From NCBI GenBank assembly GCA_009772925.1, contig WOUQ01000001.1, forward strand, positions 186,001 to 250,000: 64,000 bases of DNA, given 5' to 3'. This document shows, in pieces, positions 35,255-43,075 of this stretch (positions are counted from its first letter, which is position 1; each line of letters opens with the position of its first letter). The notes beneath the pieces were generated by a model. That model worked only from the letters and a program-made list of their open reading frames with translations, had not been told where the DNA came from and made no database searches. This DNA is from a bacterium. Lineage in GTDB: Bacteria; Pseudomonadota; Gammaproteobacteria; Burkholderiales; Thiobacillaceae. Position numbers and translations under genes: made by a program.

Positions 35255-36505
35255 ATGCTCCCCAACCTGCAAAGCGCCCTCGGCATCCTGGCCTTCGTCG
35301 GTCTGGCCTGGGTGTTGAGCGAGACCCGGGCCCGGTTTCCCACGCGTATCGTGCTGGCGGGTCTGGCGCTGCAATTCGTGCTGGCCGTGGCGTTGTTGAA
35401 GCTGCCCCTGTTCCAGGGCGTGTTTATGGCCCTGAACGAGGCTCTCGGCGCCCTCGAGCACGCCACCCAGGCGGGCACCAGTTTCGTCTTCGGCTACCTG
35501 GGCGGCGGCGCGGCGCCGTTCGCGGTGACCGATCCGTCCTCTTCCTTCGTGCTGGCCTTTCGCGCCCTGCCGCTGATCCTGGTGGTGAGCGCGTTGTCCT
35601 CCCTGCTGTTCTACTGGCGGGTGCTGCCCTGGCTGGTGCGGGCGGTTTCGCACCTGCTGCGCAAGACCCTGGGCATCGGCGGGGCGGTGGGCCTGTCGGC
35701 GGCGGCGGACATCTTCGTCGGCATGGTCGAGGCGCCGCTGTTCGTGCGGCCCTACCTCGCGGCCATGAGCCGCGGTGAACTGTTTTCGGTGATGACCTGC
35801 GGCATGGCGACGGTGGCGGGCACGGTGATGGCCCTGTACGCCAGCTTCCTGGCCCCGGTGGTGCCGGACGCGATGGGCCACATCCTCACCGCCTCGCTGG
35901 TGAGCACGCCGGGGGCGCTGCTCATCGCCGCCCTGATGGTGCCGGCTGGGGAGGCGTCCACCGCGGGCGAGCTGAAGGCGCCGGACTCCGCCCGTTCCAG
36001 CATGGAGGCCATCACCCAGGGCACCCTGGCGGGGGTGACGCTGCTCATCAACATCGTCGCCATGCTGCTGGTGTTCGTCGCCCTGGTGAGCCTGGGCAAC
36101 CTGCTGCTCGGCCTGCTGCCGGACGTGCAGGGCGGGCCGCTTTCCCTGCAACGGGTGCTGGGCTGGGTGATGGCGCCGGTGGTGTGGCTGATCGGCATTC
36201 CCTGGGCCGAGGCCACCACCGCGGGCAGCCTGATGGGCACCAAGACCGTGCTCAACGAACTCATCGCCTACCTGGACATGGCCCGCCTGCCGGCCGAGGC
36301 CCTGAGCCCGCGCAGCGACCTGATCATGACCTACGCCCTGTGCGGCTTCGCCAACCTGGGCAGCCTCGGCATCCTCATCGGCGGCCTCGTCACCATGGTC
36401 CCCGAACGCCGCGCCGACATCGTTTCCCTGGCCCCCAAGGCGGTGCTCTCCGGCACCCTGGCGACGCTGCTGACCGGCGCGGTGGTGGGGTTGCTGACGG
36501 TGTGA
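35255..36505 (+). CDS. Concentrative nucleoside transporter (CNT/NupC family)
   Basis: A 416-residue inner-membrane symporter for nucleosides. Ten or so membrane segments are evident. CNT signatures include GTSFVFGYLGGG, the gate region VGMVEAPLFVRPYLAAMSRGELFSVMTCGMATVAGTVMALY, and the C-terminal MTYALCGFANLGSLGILIGGL. Family members use H+ or Na+ gradients. No ribosome binding site stands out before 35255, but the N-terminus matches the family. It converges on the msrAB-like gene. Confidence 0.93.
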   Translation: MLPNLQSALGILAFVGLAWVLSETRARFPTRIVLAGLALQFVLAVALLKLPLFQGVFMALNEALGALEHATQAGTSFVFGYLGGGAAPFAVTDPSSSFVLAFRALPLILVVSALSSLLFYWRVLPWLVRAVSHLLRKTLGIGGAVGLSAAADIFVGMVEAPLFVRPYLAAMSRGELFSVMTCGMATVAGTVMALYASFLAPVVPDAMGHILTASLVSTPGALLIAALMVPAGEASTAGELKAPDSARSSMEAITQGTLAGVTLLINIVAMLLVFVALVSLGNLLLGLLPDVQGGPLSLQRVLGWVMAPVVWLIGIPWAEATTAGSLMGTKTVLNELIAYLDMARLPAEALSPRSDLIMTYALCGFANLGSLGILIGGLVTMVPERRADIVSLAPKAVLSGTLATLLTGAVVGLLTV

Positions 36506-36517
36506 GTCCTTAATCCC

Positions 36518-37849
36518 TCACTTACCCGCGTCCGGCACGAACTTCAGCACGTTGCCGTTGATGCAGTAGCGCTTGCCGGAGGGTGGCGGGCCGTCGTCGA
36601 AAACGTGGCCGAGGTGGATGCCGGAGCTGGCGCTCTTCACTTCCACCCGCTTCATGCCGTGGTTGTTGTCGGCGTGGTAAGTGAGGGAGCCTGGCGCCGG
36701 CTGGAAGAAGCTGGGCCAGCCGGTGCCGCTGTCGAATTTGGCGTCGCTGCGGAACAGGCGGGCGCCGCTGATGGGATCGACGAACCAGCCTGGCCGCTTC
36801 TCGTCCAGGTGCGAGCCGGTGAAGGGCCGCTCGGTGCCCTGTTCGAAGGCGATGCGGCGTTGCTCGGGGGTGAGCAGCCGGTGCCCCAGCCATTTCCAGA
36901 AACGTTCCTGCTCGCCGTTGTAGCCGGTGTAGCGGGAGACTTCGCGGCCGTTCTCGAAGAGGACGATGGTGGGCGTGGCGAACAGCGGCTTCTCCAGCTT
37001 CCAGCCGGTCGGCGCCTGCGGGCTGAAGGTGGCGCGGATGGGCACCGGAGATGTCCAGCGGTCCAGCACCTCGGCCTTGAACTGCTTGCAGAAGGCGCAG
37101 TCCTCGGCCTCGAACACCACCAGCTGGCGGTCGGCGGCGAGGGCCTTGCCATCCAGGGCGGGTGCTCCGGCGGCGGCCGCGATGGACTTGCCGGCGCCGG
37201 GATACTTGACGCCGGTGCCGCCCAGGCCGCAGTAGCCCTTGGGGTTCTTCACCAGGTAGTCCTGGTGGTAGGCCTCGGCCGCAAAGTAAGTTTGCAGGGG
37301 CGCGATCTCGGTGGTGATGGCACCGCGTCCCGCCTTGCCGAGGGCGGTTTGATAGGTGGCACGGGTCTGTTGCGCGATTTCCAGTTGCGCCGGCGAGCGG
37401 GTGTAAATGGCGCTGCGGTAGTTGCTGCCGATGTCGTTGCCCTGGCGGTCGCCCTGGGTGGGATCGTGGTTTTCCCAGAAGCCGGCGAGCACGGCTTCCA
37501 GGGTGGTCTTCGCCGGGTCGTAGGTGACCTTCACCACTTCGGCGTGGTTGCGCTTCGCCGACTTGCCCGCGCGCAGGGCGCGTTCCTGGGCGAGCACCGC
37601 GTCGTAGCTGCCCGTGATTTCGCCGTTGGCGTAGCCGCTTTCCACGTCCACCACGCCGGGCAGCGCCGCCATGCGCCTTTCCGCGCCCCAGAAGCAGCCC
37701 ATGCCGAGGACGATGCTGTCGACCTGGGCATTGGGGTCGAGGGTCTTCGCGGCGGCGGGCGCCGAGGTGCTGTCGCGGGCACAGGCGCCGAGCAGCGCGG
37801 CGAGACTCAGGGAGAGCAGCAGGGTTTGCATCGTACGGGCATGAAACAT
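36518..37849 (-). CDS. msrAB: MsrA-thioredoxin-MsrB fusion lipoprotein (methionine sulfoxide reductase)
   Basis: A 443-residue periplasmic repair enzyme. A lipoprotein signal ends LLGAC (Cys23). MsrA spans about 45-220 with nucleophile Cys52 in GCFWG. A thioredoxin-like domain spans about 235-325 with CAFC (Cys251, Cys254) and a cis-Pro-type FATPT. MsrB follows (about 330-440) with SGTGWPSF and nucleophile Cys429 in RYCIN. The Trx-like domain lies between the two reductases, whereas Neisseria PilB has its redox domain first. It may recycle both active sites. GAGGA precedes the ATG at 37849. Confidence 0.93.
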   Translation of the reverse strand: MFHARTMQTLLLSLSLAALLGACARDSTSAPAAAKTLDPNAQVDSIVLGMGCFWGAERRMAALPGVVDVESGYANGEITGSYDAVLAQERALRAGKSAKRNHAEVVKVTYDPAKTTLEAVLAGFWENHDPTQGDRQGNDIGSNYRSAIYTRSPAQLEIAQQTRATYQTALGKAGRGAITTEIAPLQTYFAAEAYHQDYLVKNPKGYCGLGGTGVKYPGAGKSIAAAAGAPALDGKALAADRQLVVFEAEDCAFCKQFKAEVLDRWTSPVPIRATFSPQAPTGWKLEKPLFATPTIVLFENGREVSRYTGYNGEQERFWKWLGHRLLTPEQRRIAFEQGTERPFTGSHLDEKRPGWFVDPISGARLFRSDAKFDSGTGWPSFFQPAPGSLTYHADNNHGMKRVEVKSASSGIHLGHVFDDGPPPSGKRYCINGNVLKFVPDAGK

Positions 37850-38057
37850 GGTGGTTCCTCGCGATGTGGAAGCAGGAGCGGAACGTTGGCTCTTGATGCC
37901 ATGGAGTGCGAGTGTGCCGGCAAATTCCCCGGCCGCGCGGGGGTGGCGGAAATGTTATGGAATCGTGAACTCCGATCCCGACCCGGCCTCGCGTCGGGCG
38001 CAGGGCTTATCATCCTGCCCCGACCCATACCTCTTCCAAGTTCAGGGGCCACCGGCC

Positions 38058-39611
38058 ATGACCACCCTGCAAAGCTACGACGACCTGCCCTACGAGAGCG
38101 TGCCGATCACCGATACGCATCCGGATTACCTGGGCGCCCTGGCGCGGCTGTTCGGGGTGGAGACGGCGCCGGTGGAGGCCTGCCGGGTGCTGGAGCTGGG
38201 CTGCGCCGGCGGCGGCAACCTGGTGCCGATGGCGTTTCACCTGCCCGGCAGCCGCTTCGTCGGCATCGACCTCGCCCGCGCGCACGTCGACGAGGCGAGT
38301 GCCTGGATTAGCGAACTGGGTCTGGACAACATCCAGGTGCTGCATCGCAGTGTCAGCGACGACCTCTCCGATCTGGGGGAATTCGACTACATCCTGGCGC
38401 ACGGCCTCTATTCCTGGGTGCCGCGCCCGGTCCAGGACGCGATCCTGGCGGTGTGCGCGCGTCAGCTTGCCGCCAACGGCGTGGCCTACGTCAGCTACAA
38501 CACCCTGCCGGGCTGGCACGCCCGCGCCGGCCTGCGCGCCATGCTGCTGCAGCACTGCGCGGCGGGGGCGCCGGCCTCGCAGCGTCTGGCCCAGGCGCAT
38601 GGCCTGTTCGATTTCCTGGAGCCCGCCTTGCGCCTGAACCCCGCCGACGACGCGCGCGGCCTGCTCGCGGAGATCGAGTATCTGCGGCGGGCACCGCCTT
38701 CCTACGTCTATCACGAGTACCTGGAGGAGACCAACGAACCGGTCTGGTTCGGCGAGTTCATGGCGCGCGCCCGCGCCGCCGGCCTGGATTACCTGGCCGA
38801 CGCGGGCATCGCCAGCATGTTGCCGGAAACCCTGGGGCAGGAGGCCGAGGCCATGCTGGCCGGCGAGACCGATCGCATCCGCCGCGAGCAGCTCATGGAT
38901 TGCGCGCGTCTGCGAAAATTCCGCCGCACCCTGCTGGTGCGGCGCGGCGTCGGCGGGCGCGAGCGGCCCGACCTGGAGGCGTTCCGCGGCCTGGCCTTGC
39001 ACGCCGACCTGTCGCGCGCCGGAGAGATCGACCTCGCCAGCGCGACGCCCGAGGAGTTCGACCTGCCGGCGGGTGGCCACTGCGTGCTCACCCACCCCGT
39101 CGCCAAGGCCGCCGCCATGCTGCTGGCCTCGCGCTATCCCGACAGCCTGTCGTGGCCGCAGCTGCGCGCCGGCGCCGAGGACCTGCTGGCCGCGCACGGC
39201 AGCCCGCTGGCCGGCGCGGCGGAGAACGAAACGGCCCTGCTCAGCGAGCTCTACAGCCTGGTGGCGCATCAGGCCGCGCGCGTATCGCGGCGGGCCCAGG
39301 CGCTGGCGCTGGACGACCTGCCGGCACGACCGGCCGCGCACGCCCTGGCCCGCAGCCAGGCCGGTCGCGGTCGCGTGCTGGCCTCCTCGCGCCACGTCGC
39401 GGTCGATCTGGACCCGCACGGCGCCCGCCTGGTCGCGGCGCTGGATGGCAGCCGAGATCTCGACGGGCTCACCGCCTGGTTGTCCGACTACCTGCGTGCC
39501 GAGGGCCTGCTGCCGCCCGAACATGCCGTGCTGCGCGACGCCGTGCATGCCCTGTTGTGGACCCTGGCGCGCGGCGGGGCGCTGTCGACCGGCGGCGGGG
39601 AAGCGGCCTGA
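38058..39611 (+). CDS. SAM-dependent methyltransferase with regulatory domain
   Basis: A 517-residue cytoplasmic protein. The class I methyltransferase domain (about 45-175) has motif I in VLELGCAGGGNLVPMAF and an acidic motif in GIDLARAH. A methyltransferase regulatory domain (about 220-300, from PPSYVYHEYLEETNEPVWFGEFMARA) follows, and the C-terminus is all-helical. The substrate is unknown; related proteins are proposed to act on proteins. The start at 38058 gives the conserved SYDDLPYESVPITDTHPDYL. Its TGA overlaps the ATG of the next gene by one base, so the two are translationally coupled. Confidence 0.87.
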   Translation: MTTLQSYDDLPYESVPITDTHPDYLGALARLFGVETAPVEACRVLELGCAGGGNLVPMAFHLPGSRFVGIDLARAHVDEASAWISELGLDNIQVLHRSVSDDLSDLGEFDYILAHGLYSWVPRPVQDAILAVCARQLAANGVAYVSYNTLPGWHARAGLRAMLLQHCAAGAPASQRLAQAHGLFDFLEPALRLNPADDARGLLAEIEYLRRAPPSYVYHEYLEETNEPVWFGEFMARARAAGLDYLADAGIASMLPETLGQEAEAMLAGETDRIRREQLMDCARLRKFRRTLLVRRGVGGRERPDLEAFRGLALHADLSRAGEIDLASATPEEFDLPAGGHCVLTHPVAKAAAMLLASRYPDSLSWPQLRAGAEDLLAAHGSPLAGAAENETALLSELYSLVAHQAARVSRRAQALALDDLPARPAAHALARSQAGRGRVLASSRHVAVDLDPHGARLVAALDGSRDLDGLTAWLSDYLRAEGLLPPEHAVLRDAVHALLWTLARGGALSTGGGEAA

Positions 39612-40573
39612 TGCACAACCGGCGCCGCTTGTTGTGGGGCACCCTGCTGCTGGGCGCGATGCTGGCGGGCGCCGTGCTGGCCTGGCGGTCCTCGTGGCCG
39701 GCGCTCGCCTACCACTGGATGAAGATGTGGCAGGGGGAGCAGCGCTGGAGCGACACAGCGGTCTGGCTGCCCGCCTACCGCGTCGCCCTGGAGGCACAAC
39801 CGTTGGATGGCGTCGTCGACAACGCTTCCGGCCTGACCTACTGTCCGCTGTCCGACACCCTCTACACCGTCATCAACAAGCCAGCCGGCGTCGCCGAGAT
39901 CAGTCGAGACGGGCGCCTGATCCGCCACATCCCGATAACCGGGATGAGCGATCCCGAGGGCATCAGCCATGTGCGCGACGATTTATTCGTTCTGGTGGAT
40001 GAGCGCGATCAGCAGATGGTGCTGGTCAAAATCGGGCCGCGGACGTCGAGGATTGATACGCGTGGCCTGCCCAGGCTGGGGCTGAGGGTGGATCTGAGCG
40101 GCAATCTCGGCTTCGAGGGGGTCTCCTGGGATCACGAGCGCAGGCGCTTGTTGGTGGTCAAGGAGAAATCCCCCCTGCGCGTGTTCGAGATCACCGGGCT
40201 TCCGGAAGTGCTGTCCGGCACCGCCTTCGACCTGCAGATACGAGAGTGGAAGCAGAGCGGCGCGCCCGGCCTGTTCATGCGCGATCTTTCCTCCCTGACC
40301 CTGCATGAGCCCACCGGCCACATGTTGCTGTTGAGCGACGAATCACGCCTGGTGGTCGAATATGATGCCCATGGCCAAGCGGTCAGCCTGATGCCGCTTT
40401 GGCGCGGCTGGCACGGACTGAAACGCACTGTACCGCAGGCGGAGGGTATCGCTCTGGGACCGGACGGCAGCCTTTTTCTGATTTCCGAGCCGAACCTGTT
40501 CTACCGCTTCGAACGGACCCGGCCGGCATCCTGGCGGCGGACTGCGGCGCCGTCCGCCGCGGGCGGGCAATGA
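39611..40573 (+). CDS. SdiA-regulated (YjiK-like) beta-propeller protein
   Basis: A 320-residue protein with an N-terminal membrane anchor or signal (LLWGTLLLGAMLAGAVLAW) and a periplasmic beta-propeller of the SdiA-regulated/YjiK family. Typical segments are NASGLTYCPLSDTLYTVIN, GMSDPEGISHV, GFEGVSWDHERRRLLVVKE and EGIALGPDGSLFLISEPNLFYRF. The biochemical role of this family is unknown. It is coupled to the preceding methyltransferase by a TGATG overlap and ends at a hairpin terminator. Confidence 0.88.
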   Translation: MHNRRRLLWGTLLLGAMLAGAVLAWRSSWPALAYHWMKMWQGEQRWSDTAVWLPAYRVALEAQPLDGVVDNASGLTYCPLSDTLYTVINKPAGVAEISRDGRLIRHIPITGMSDPEGISHVRDDLFVLVDERDQQMVLVKIGPRTSRIDTRGLPRLGLRVDLSGNLGFEGVSWDHERRRLLVVKEKSPLRVFEITGLPEVLSGTAFDLQIREWKQSGAPGLFMRDLSSLTLHEPTGHMLLLSDESRLVVEYDAHGQAVSLMPLWRGWHGLKRTVPQAEGIALGPDGSLFLISEPNLFYRFERTRPASWRRTAAPSAAGGQ

Positions 40574-40574
40574 A

Positions 40575-40602
40575 AAACGGCATGCCCGTGGGCATGCCGT
40601 TT
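40575..40602. terminator. Hairpin terminator after yjiK-like gene
   Basis: A perfect 13-bp stem (AAACGGCATGCCC/GGGCATGCCGTTT) with a 2-nt loop, 2 bp after the stop codon. The T run is short (TTTCGATT), so termination may be partial. It also lies 20 bp past the end of the convergent small gene. Confidence 0.7.
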
Positions 40603-40621
40603 CGATTCACGCGGCTGACTA

Positions 40622-40972
40622 TTACAGGCCGCGCAGGCGCTTCACCGCGTGGGCCGGCTGCACGGCTTCGACGAAGGAGAGATCGTGGGGGGTGAGCTGG
40701 CCGTACTGGCAGACCTCGCCCTCGATCACGGTGGCGGCGACAGGCTGCGCCAGGGTGGGTTGCACGGCTTCGACATAGGACATGTCTTCGGCGCTGAGCT
40801 GGCCCATGTGGCAGACCTCGCCGGTGATGCCCAGCTTGGGATCGACGGCGGCGACATTCACCGAGAGGATGGCGCTTTCGTTTTCCACGCAGTCCTTGTT
40901 GAAGGTGCTGAGCTGAGCGGCGTGGACCGGCAGGGACAGGAGCGTTATGGCAATCAAGGTTGTGGTGCGCAT
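40622..40972 (-). CDS. Small periplasmic protein with internal duplication
   Basis: A 116-residue precursor with a signal peptide (MRTTTLIAITLLSLPVHA-AQ). The mature protein contains two copies of a 28-residue unit: GEVCHMGQLSAEDMSYVEAVQP and GEVCQYGQLTPHDLSFVEAVQP. Each copy has one Cys and the conserved GQL...D(M/L)S(Y/F)VEAVQP core. A further Cys is near the start (KDCVENES). AAAGGAAA precedes the ATG. A near-perfect FNR-type box lies 88-101 bp upstream. The family was not recognised; the paired Cys units could bind a metal or heme or form disulfides. Confidence 0.78.
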   Translation of the reverse strand: MRTTTLIAITLLSLPVHAAQLSTFNKDCVENESAILSVNVAAVDPKLGITGEVCHMGQLSAEDMSYVEAVQPTLAQPVAATVIEGEVCQYGQLTPHDLSFVEAVQPAHAVKRLRGL

Positions 40973-41059
40973 GGCAGTTTCCTTTCCAGGTAGTTGAAAA
41001 ATACTAAATATCAGTGAGTGCTAATATACCCGTGCAAATTGCTCAGGTGAGGCACAAAA

Positions 41060-41073
41060 TTGATCCAAGTCAA
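41060..41073. promoter_or_regulatory. FNR/DNR-type box
   Basis: TTGATCCAAGTCAA matches TTGAT-N4-ATCAA at 9 of 10 positions. It lies between the divergent small periplasmic gene (start 40972) and tag (start about 41272). On the minus strand a TATATT -10 follows at 41023-41028, putting the box roughly 50 bp upstream of the expected start point. The small gene is the likelier target. Confidence 0.5.
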
Positions 41074-41271
41074 AAAAGGCGGGGTGGGCATGCGGCTTTG
41101 TCGCATCAGCAATACAGTGCACGCCGCGCGTGCTCAGTGTTTTTGACTCGGGGCCGGCAGTCTCGCCGTGCGGCACAGGTTGCCGGACAATACAGGCATG
41201 ACCGTAACCGCATGTGCTTGCCGGATCAGCGGATTCCTCCGCGAGCCCGCTCTTTTCCGTCGGGGCCGCGG

Positions 41272-41889
41272 GTGAGCGGGCCGCCGCGTTGCGCCTGGTG
41301 CGGCGTCGATCCGCTCTACCGCGACTACCACGACCGCGAGTGGGGCGTGCCGCTGCACGACGAGCGCGGCCTGTTCGAATTCCTGATTCTGGAGGGGGCC
41401 CAGGCCGGCCTGTCGTGGCTCACCATCCTCCGGAAGCGGGAAGGCTACCGGCGCGCCTTCGAGCAGTTCGACGCGGAGCGGGTGGCGCGCTTCGGCGAGG
41501 CGGACGTGGTCCGCCTGCTGGCGGACACGGGCATCGTGCGCAACCGGCTGAAGATCGAGGCGGCCATCGTCAACGCGCGCGCGACCCTGGCGCTGCGCGA
41601 GGCCTTCGGCGGCCTGGATGCGTATTTCTGGGACTTCGTCGACGGCCGGCCGGTCCAGAACGCCTGGCGCGACCTCGGCCAGGTGCCGGCGACGACGCCG
41701 CTGTCCGACCGCATCAGCAAGGACCTCAAGCAGCGCGGCTTCAAGTTCGTCGGTTCCACCATCGTCTATGCCCACATGCAGGCCACCGGCATGGTCAACG
41801 ACCACACCGTCGATTGTTTCCGGCATGCCGAATTAGGATCAGAGCACGGGGGTAACATGTCTGCGACAGCATCCCCGTCTCTGTATTGA
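41272..41889 (+). CDS. tag: DNA-3-methyladenine glycosylase I
   Basis: Excises 3-methyladenine from alkylated DNA. The protein matches Tag throughout: RCAWCGVDPLYRDYHDREWGVPLHD, GAQAGLSWLTILRKREGYRRAF and RGFKFVGSTIVYAHMQATGMVNDHTVDCF. The zinc-site Cys and His residues are present at both ends. The GTG at 41272 gives the usual N-terminus and about 205 residues; an ATG at 41212 would add 20 residues unlike the family. The C-terminus carries about 15 residues beyond the usual end. Confidence 0.92.
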   Translation: MSGPPRCAWCGVDPLYRDYHDREWGVPLHDERGLFEFLILEGAQAGLSWLTILRKREGYRRAFEQFDAERVARFGEADVVRLLADTGIVRNRLKIEAAIVNARATLALREAFGGLDAYFWDFVDGRPVQNAWRDLGQVPATTPLSDRISKDLKQRGFKFVGSTIVYAHMQATGMVNDHTVDCFRHAELGSEHGGNMSATASPSLY

Positions 41890-41890
41890 A

Positions 41891-42979
41891 ATGGGCGCGA
41901 CCATGCCATTTGCCGCCATGCGTTTCCTGCTGTTCCTGGCCCTGCTGGCGCCGCCGGCCTCGGCCGCCTGTCCGTCCCGGCCGACGGACGTGTTTCCGCC
42001 GACCTTGGAACGCCAGCAGGTGAACCTGGAACGCGAACTCGATGCGCCCTGGCAGGCGGGTGGCGCCATCGTCCTGTACTGCGACGCCGAGGGACGTCCC
42101 CAGGCCGGCCGCTCCTCGCATCCGCCGCGCGACGCGATGGAGGAGCAGGCGCGCCGGGCCGAGCACTGGGCGCTGGCAAGCAAGCTGAACATGGCGAAGA
42201 AGGGCGAGGCGCATCCGCGCGGCCTGCCCCTGGCCAAGCCGCAGATGGAACTGCTGCAACGCTTCGCCATGGCCGATGCCGGCGCGGTGTGGTTGCGCGA
42301 GGTGGCGGACGACAGCCTGCGCCTGTTCAACAAGGGCTACCTCGACTACGACCGGACGCTGTGGGCGCGTTCCGTCAAGGCCGGTCGCCTGCCGCCGCTG
42401 TCGCGGCTGCTCAACGGCAAGCTGAGCGACAAGGGGCTGTTCGCCGGCGATGCCAATGTCTTCAAGTTCTCCGGCTACGCCGGCCCCGGCGCCATGGCGC
42501 ATCCGGGCGCCATCGGCCTGGGCGACGGCGGCCTGCGTTGCCAGTTCCCGTCCAGCAATGAGCTGGTGGACCCGCATGCCATCCTCTCCCACGAATTCGG
42601 CCACACCCGCTATGGCGATCCCGCCAGCGGCGGCAGCCTGCTGGGCGAGGCACGCACCGTGGAGCGCTACGAGAATCCGGTGCGCGTGCGCAATGGTTAC
42701 GAACCGCGCGCCCTCTACTTCGAGCGCGTCAACCAGGGTGCCCTGGAGGCGAAGAAGGACAGCCTGTTCGACCGCCTGCTGCGCCTGGAACGGCAGCGCG
42801 GCATTGCGGTGAAGGACCAGACCATGGTGGAGCGCTACCACTGCGATTGCCCCGGTCCTCTGCCCATCATCCTGGATTGCGAGGTGCGCGAGCTCCCGGC
42901 TGGCGAAGACGCAAGCGCGCCGGTCCAGGACCACGACTGCAAGCTGAACTGGAAGCCGGACCTGGCGCCGCTGCGCTGA
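41891..42979 (+). CDS. Secreted protein with HEFGH zinc-peptidase motif, unknown family
   Basis: A 362-residue product with an N-terminal signal sequence (MRFLLFLALLAPPASA) reached from ATG 41891, 41903 or 41918. The central region contains ILSHEFGHTRYGDPASGGSLLGEARTVE near residue 235. This is an HExxH metal-binding and catalytic motif, with the downstream Glu in GEARTVE a possible third ligand. The C-terminus has four Cys (YHCDCPGPLPIILDCE and HDCKLNW), suggesting disulfides in the periplasm. This is inferred to be a zinc metallopeptidase; the family was not recognised. It starts 2 bp after tag. The next gene, nnrS, has its own FNR box. Confidence 0.68.
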   Translation: MGATMPFAAMRFLLFLALLAPPASAACPSRPTDVFPPTLERQQVNLERELDAPWQAGGAIVLYCDAEGRPQAGRSSHPPRDAMEEQARRAEHWALASKLNMAKKGEAHPRGLPLAKPQMELLQRFAMADAGAVWLREVADDSLRLFNKGYLDYDRTLWARSVKAGRLPPLSRLLNGKLSDKGLFAGDANVFKFSGYAGPGAMAHPGAIGLGDGGLRCQFPSSNELVDPHAILSHEFGHTRYGDPASGGSLLGEARTVERYENPVRVRNGYEPRALYFERVNQGALEAKKDSLFDRLLRLERQRGIAVKDQTMVERYHCDCPGPLPIILDCEVRELPAGEDASAPVQDHDCKLNWKPDLAPLR

Positions 42980-43006
42980 ACGCTGAACGCTGGGCGCCGG
43001 CGGCGC

Positions 43007-43020
43007 TTGATGTCCATCAA
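43007..43020. promoter_or_regulatory. FNR/DNR box of nnrS
   Basis: TTGATGTCCATCAA is a perfect TTGAT-N4-ATCAA box. Its centre is 62 bp upstream of the ATG at 43076, which allows activation from about -41.5 with a 20-nt leader. It lies inside the longer nnrS reading frame, so that frame's first codons are regulatory DNA. Confidence 0.8.
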
Positions 43021-43075
43021 GGCCCGTCCGGAGGGTGGACACGACACTGTGCGTCCTCCTCCGCCGTTCTCCGCC

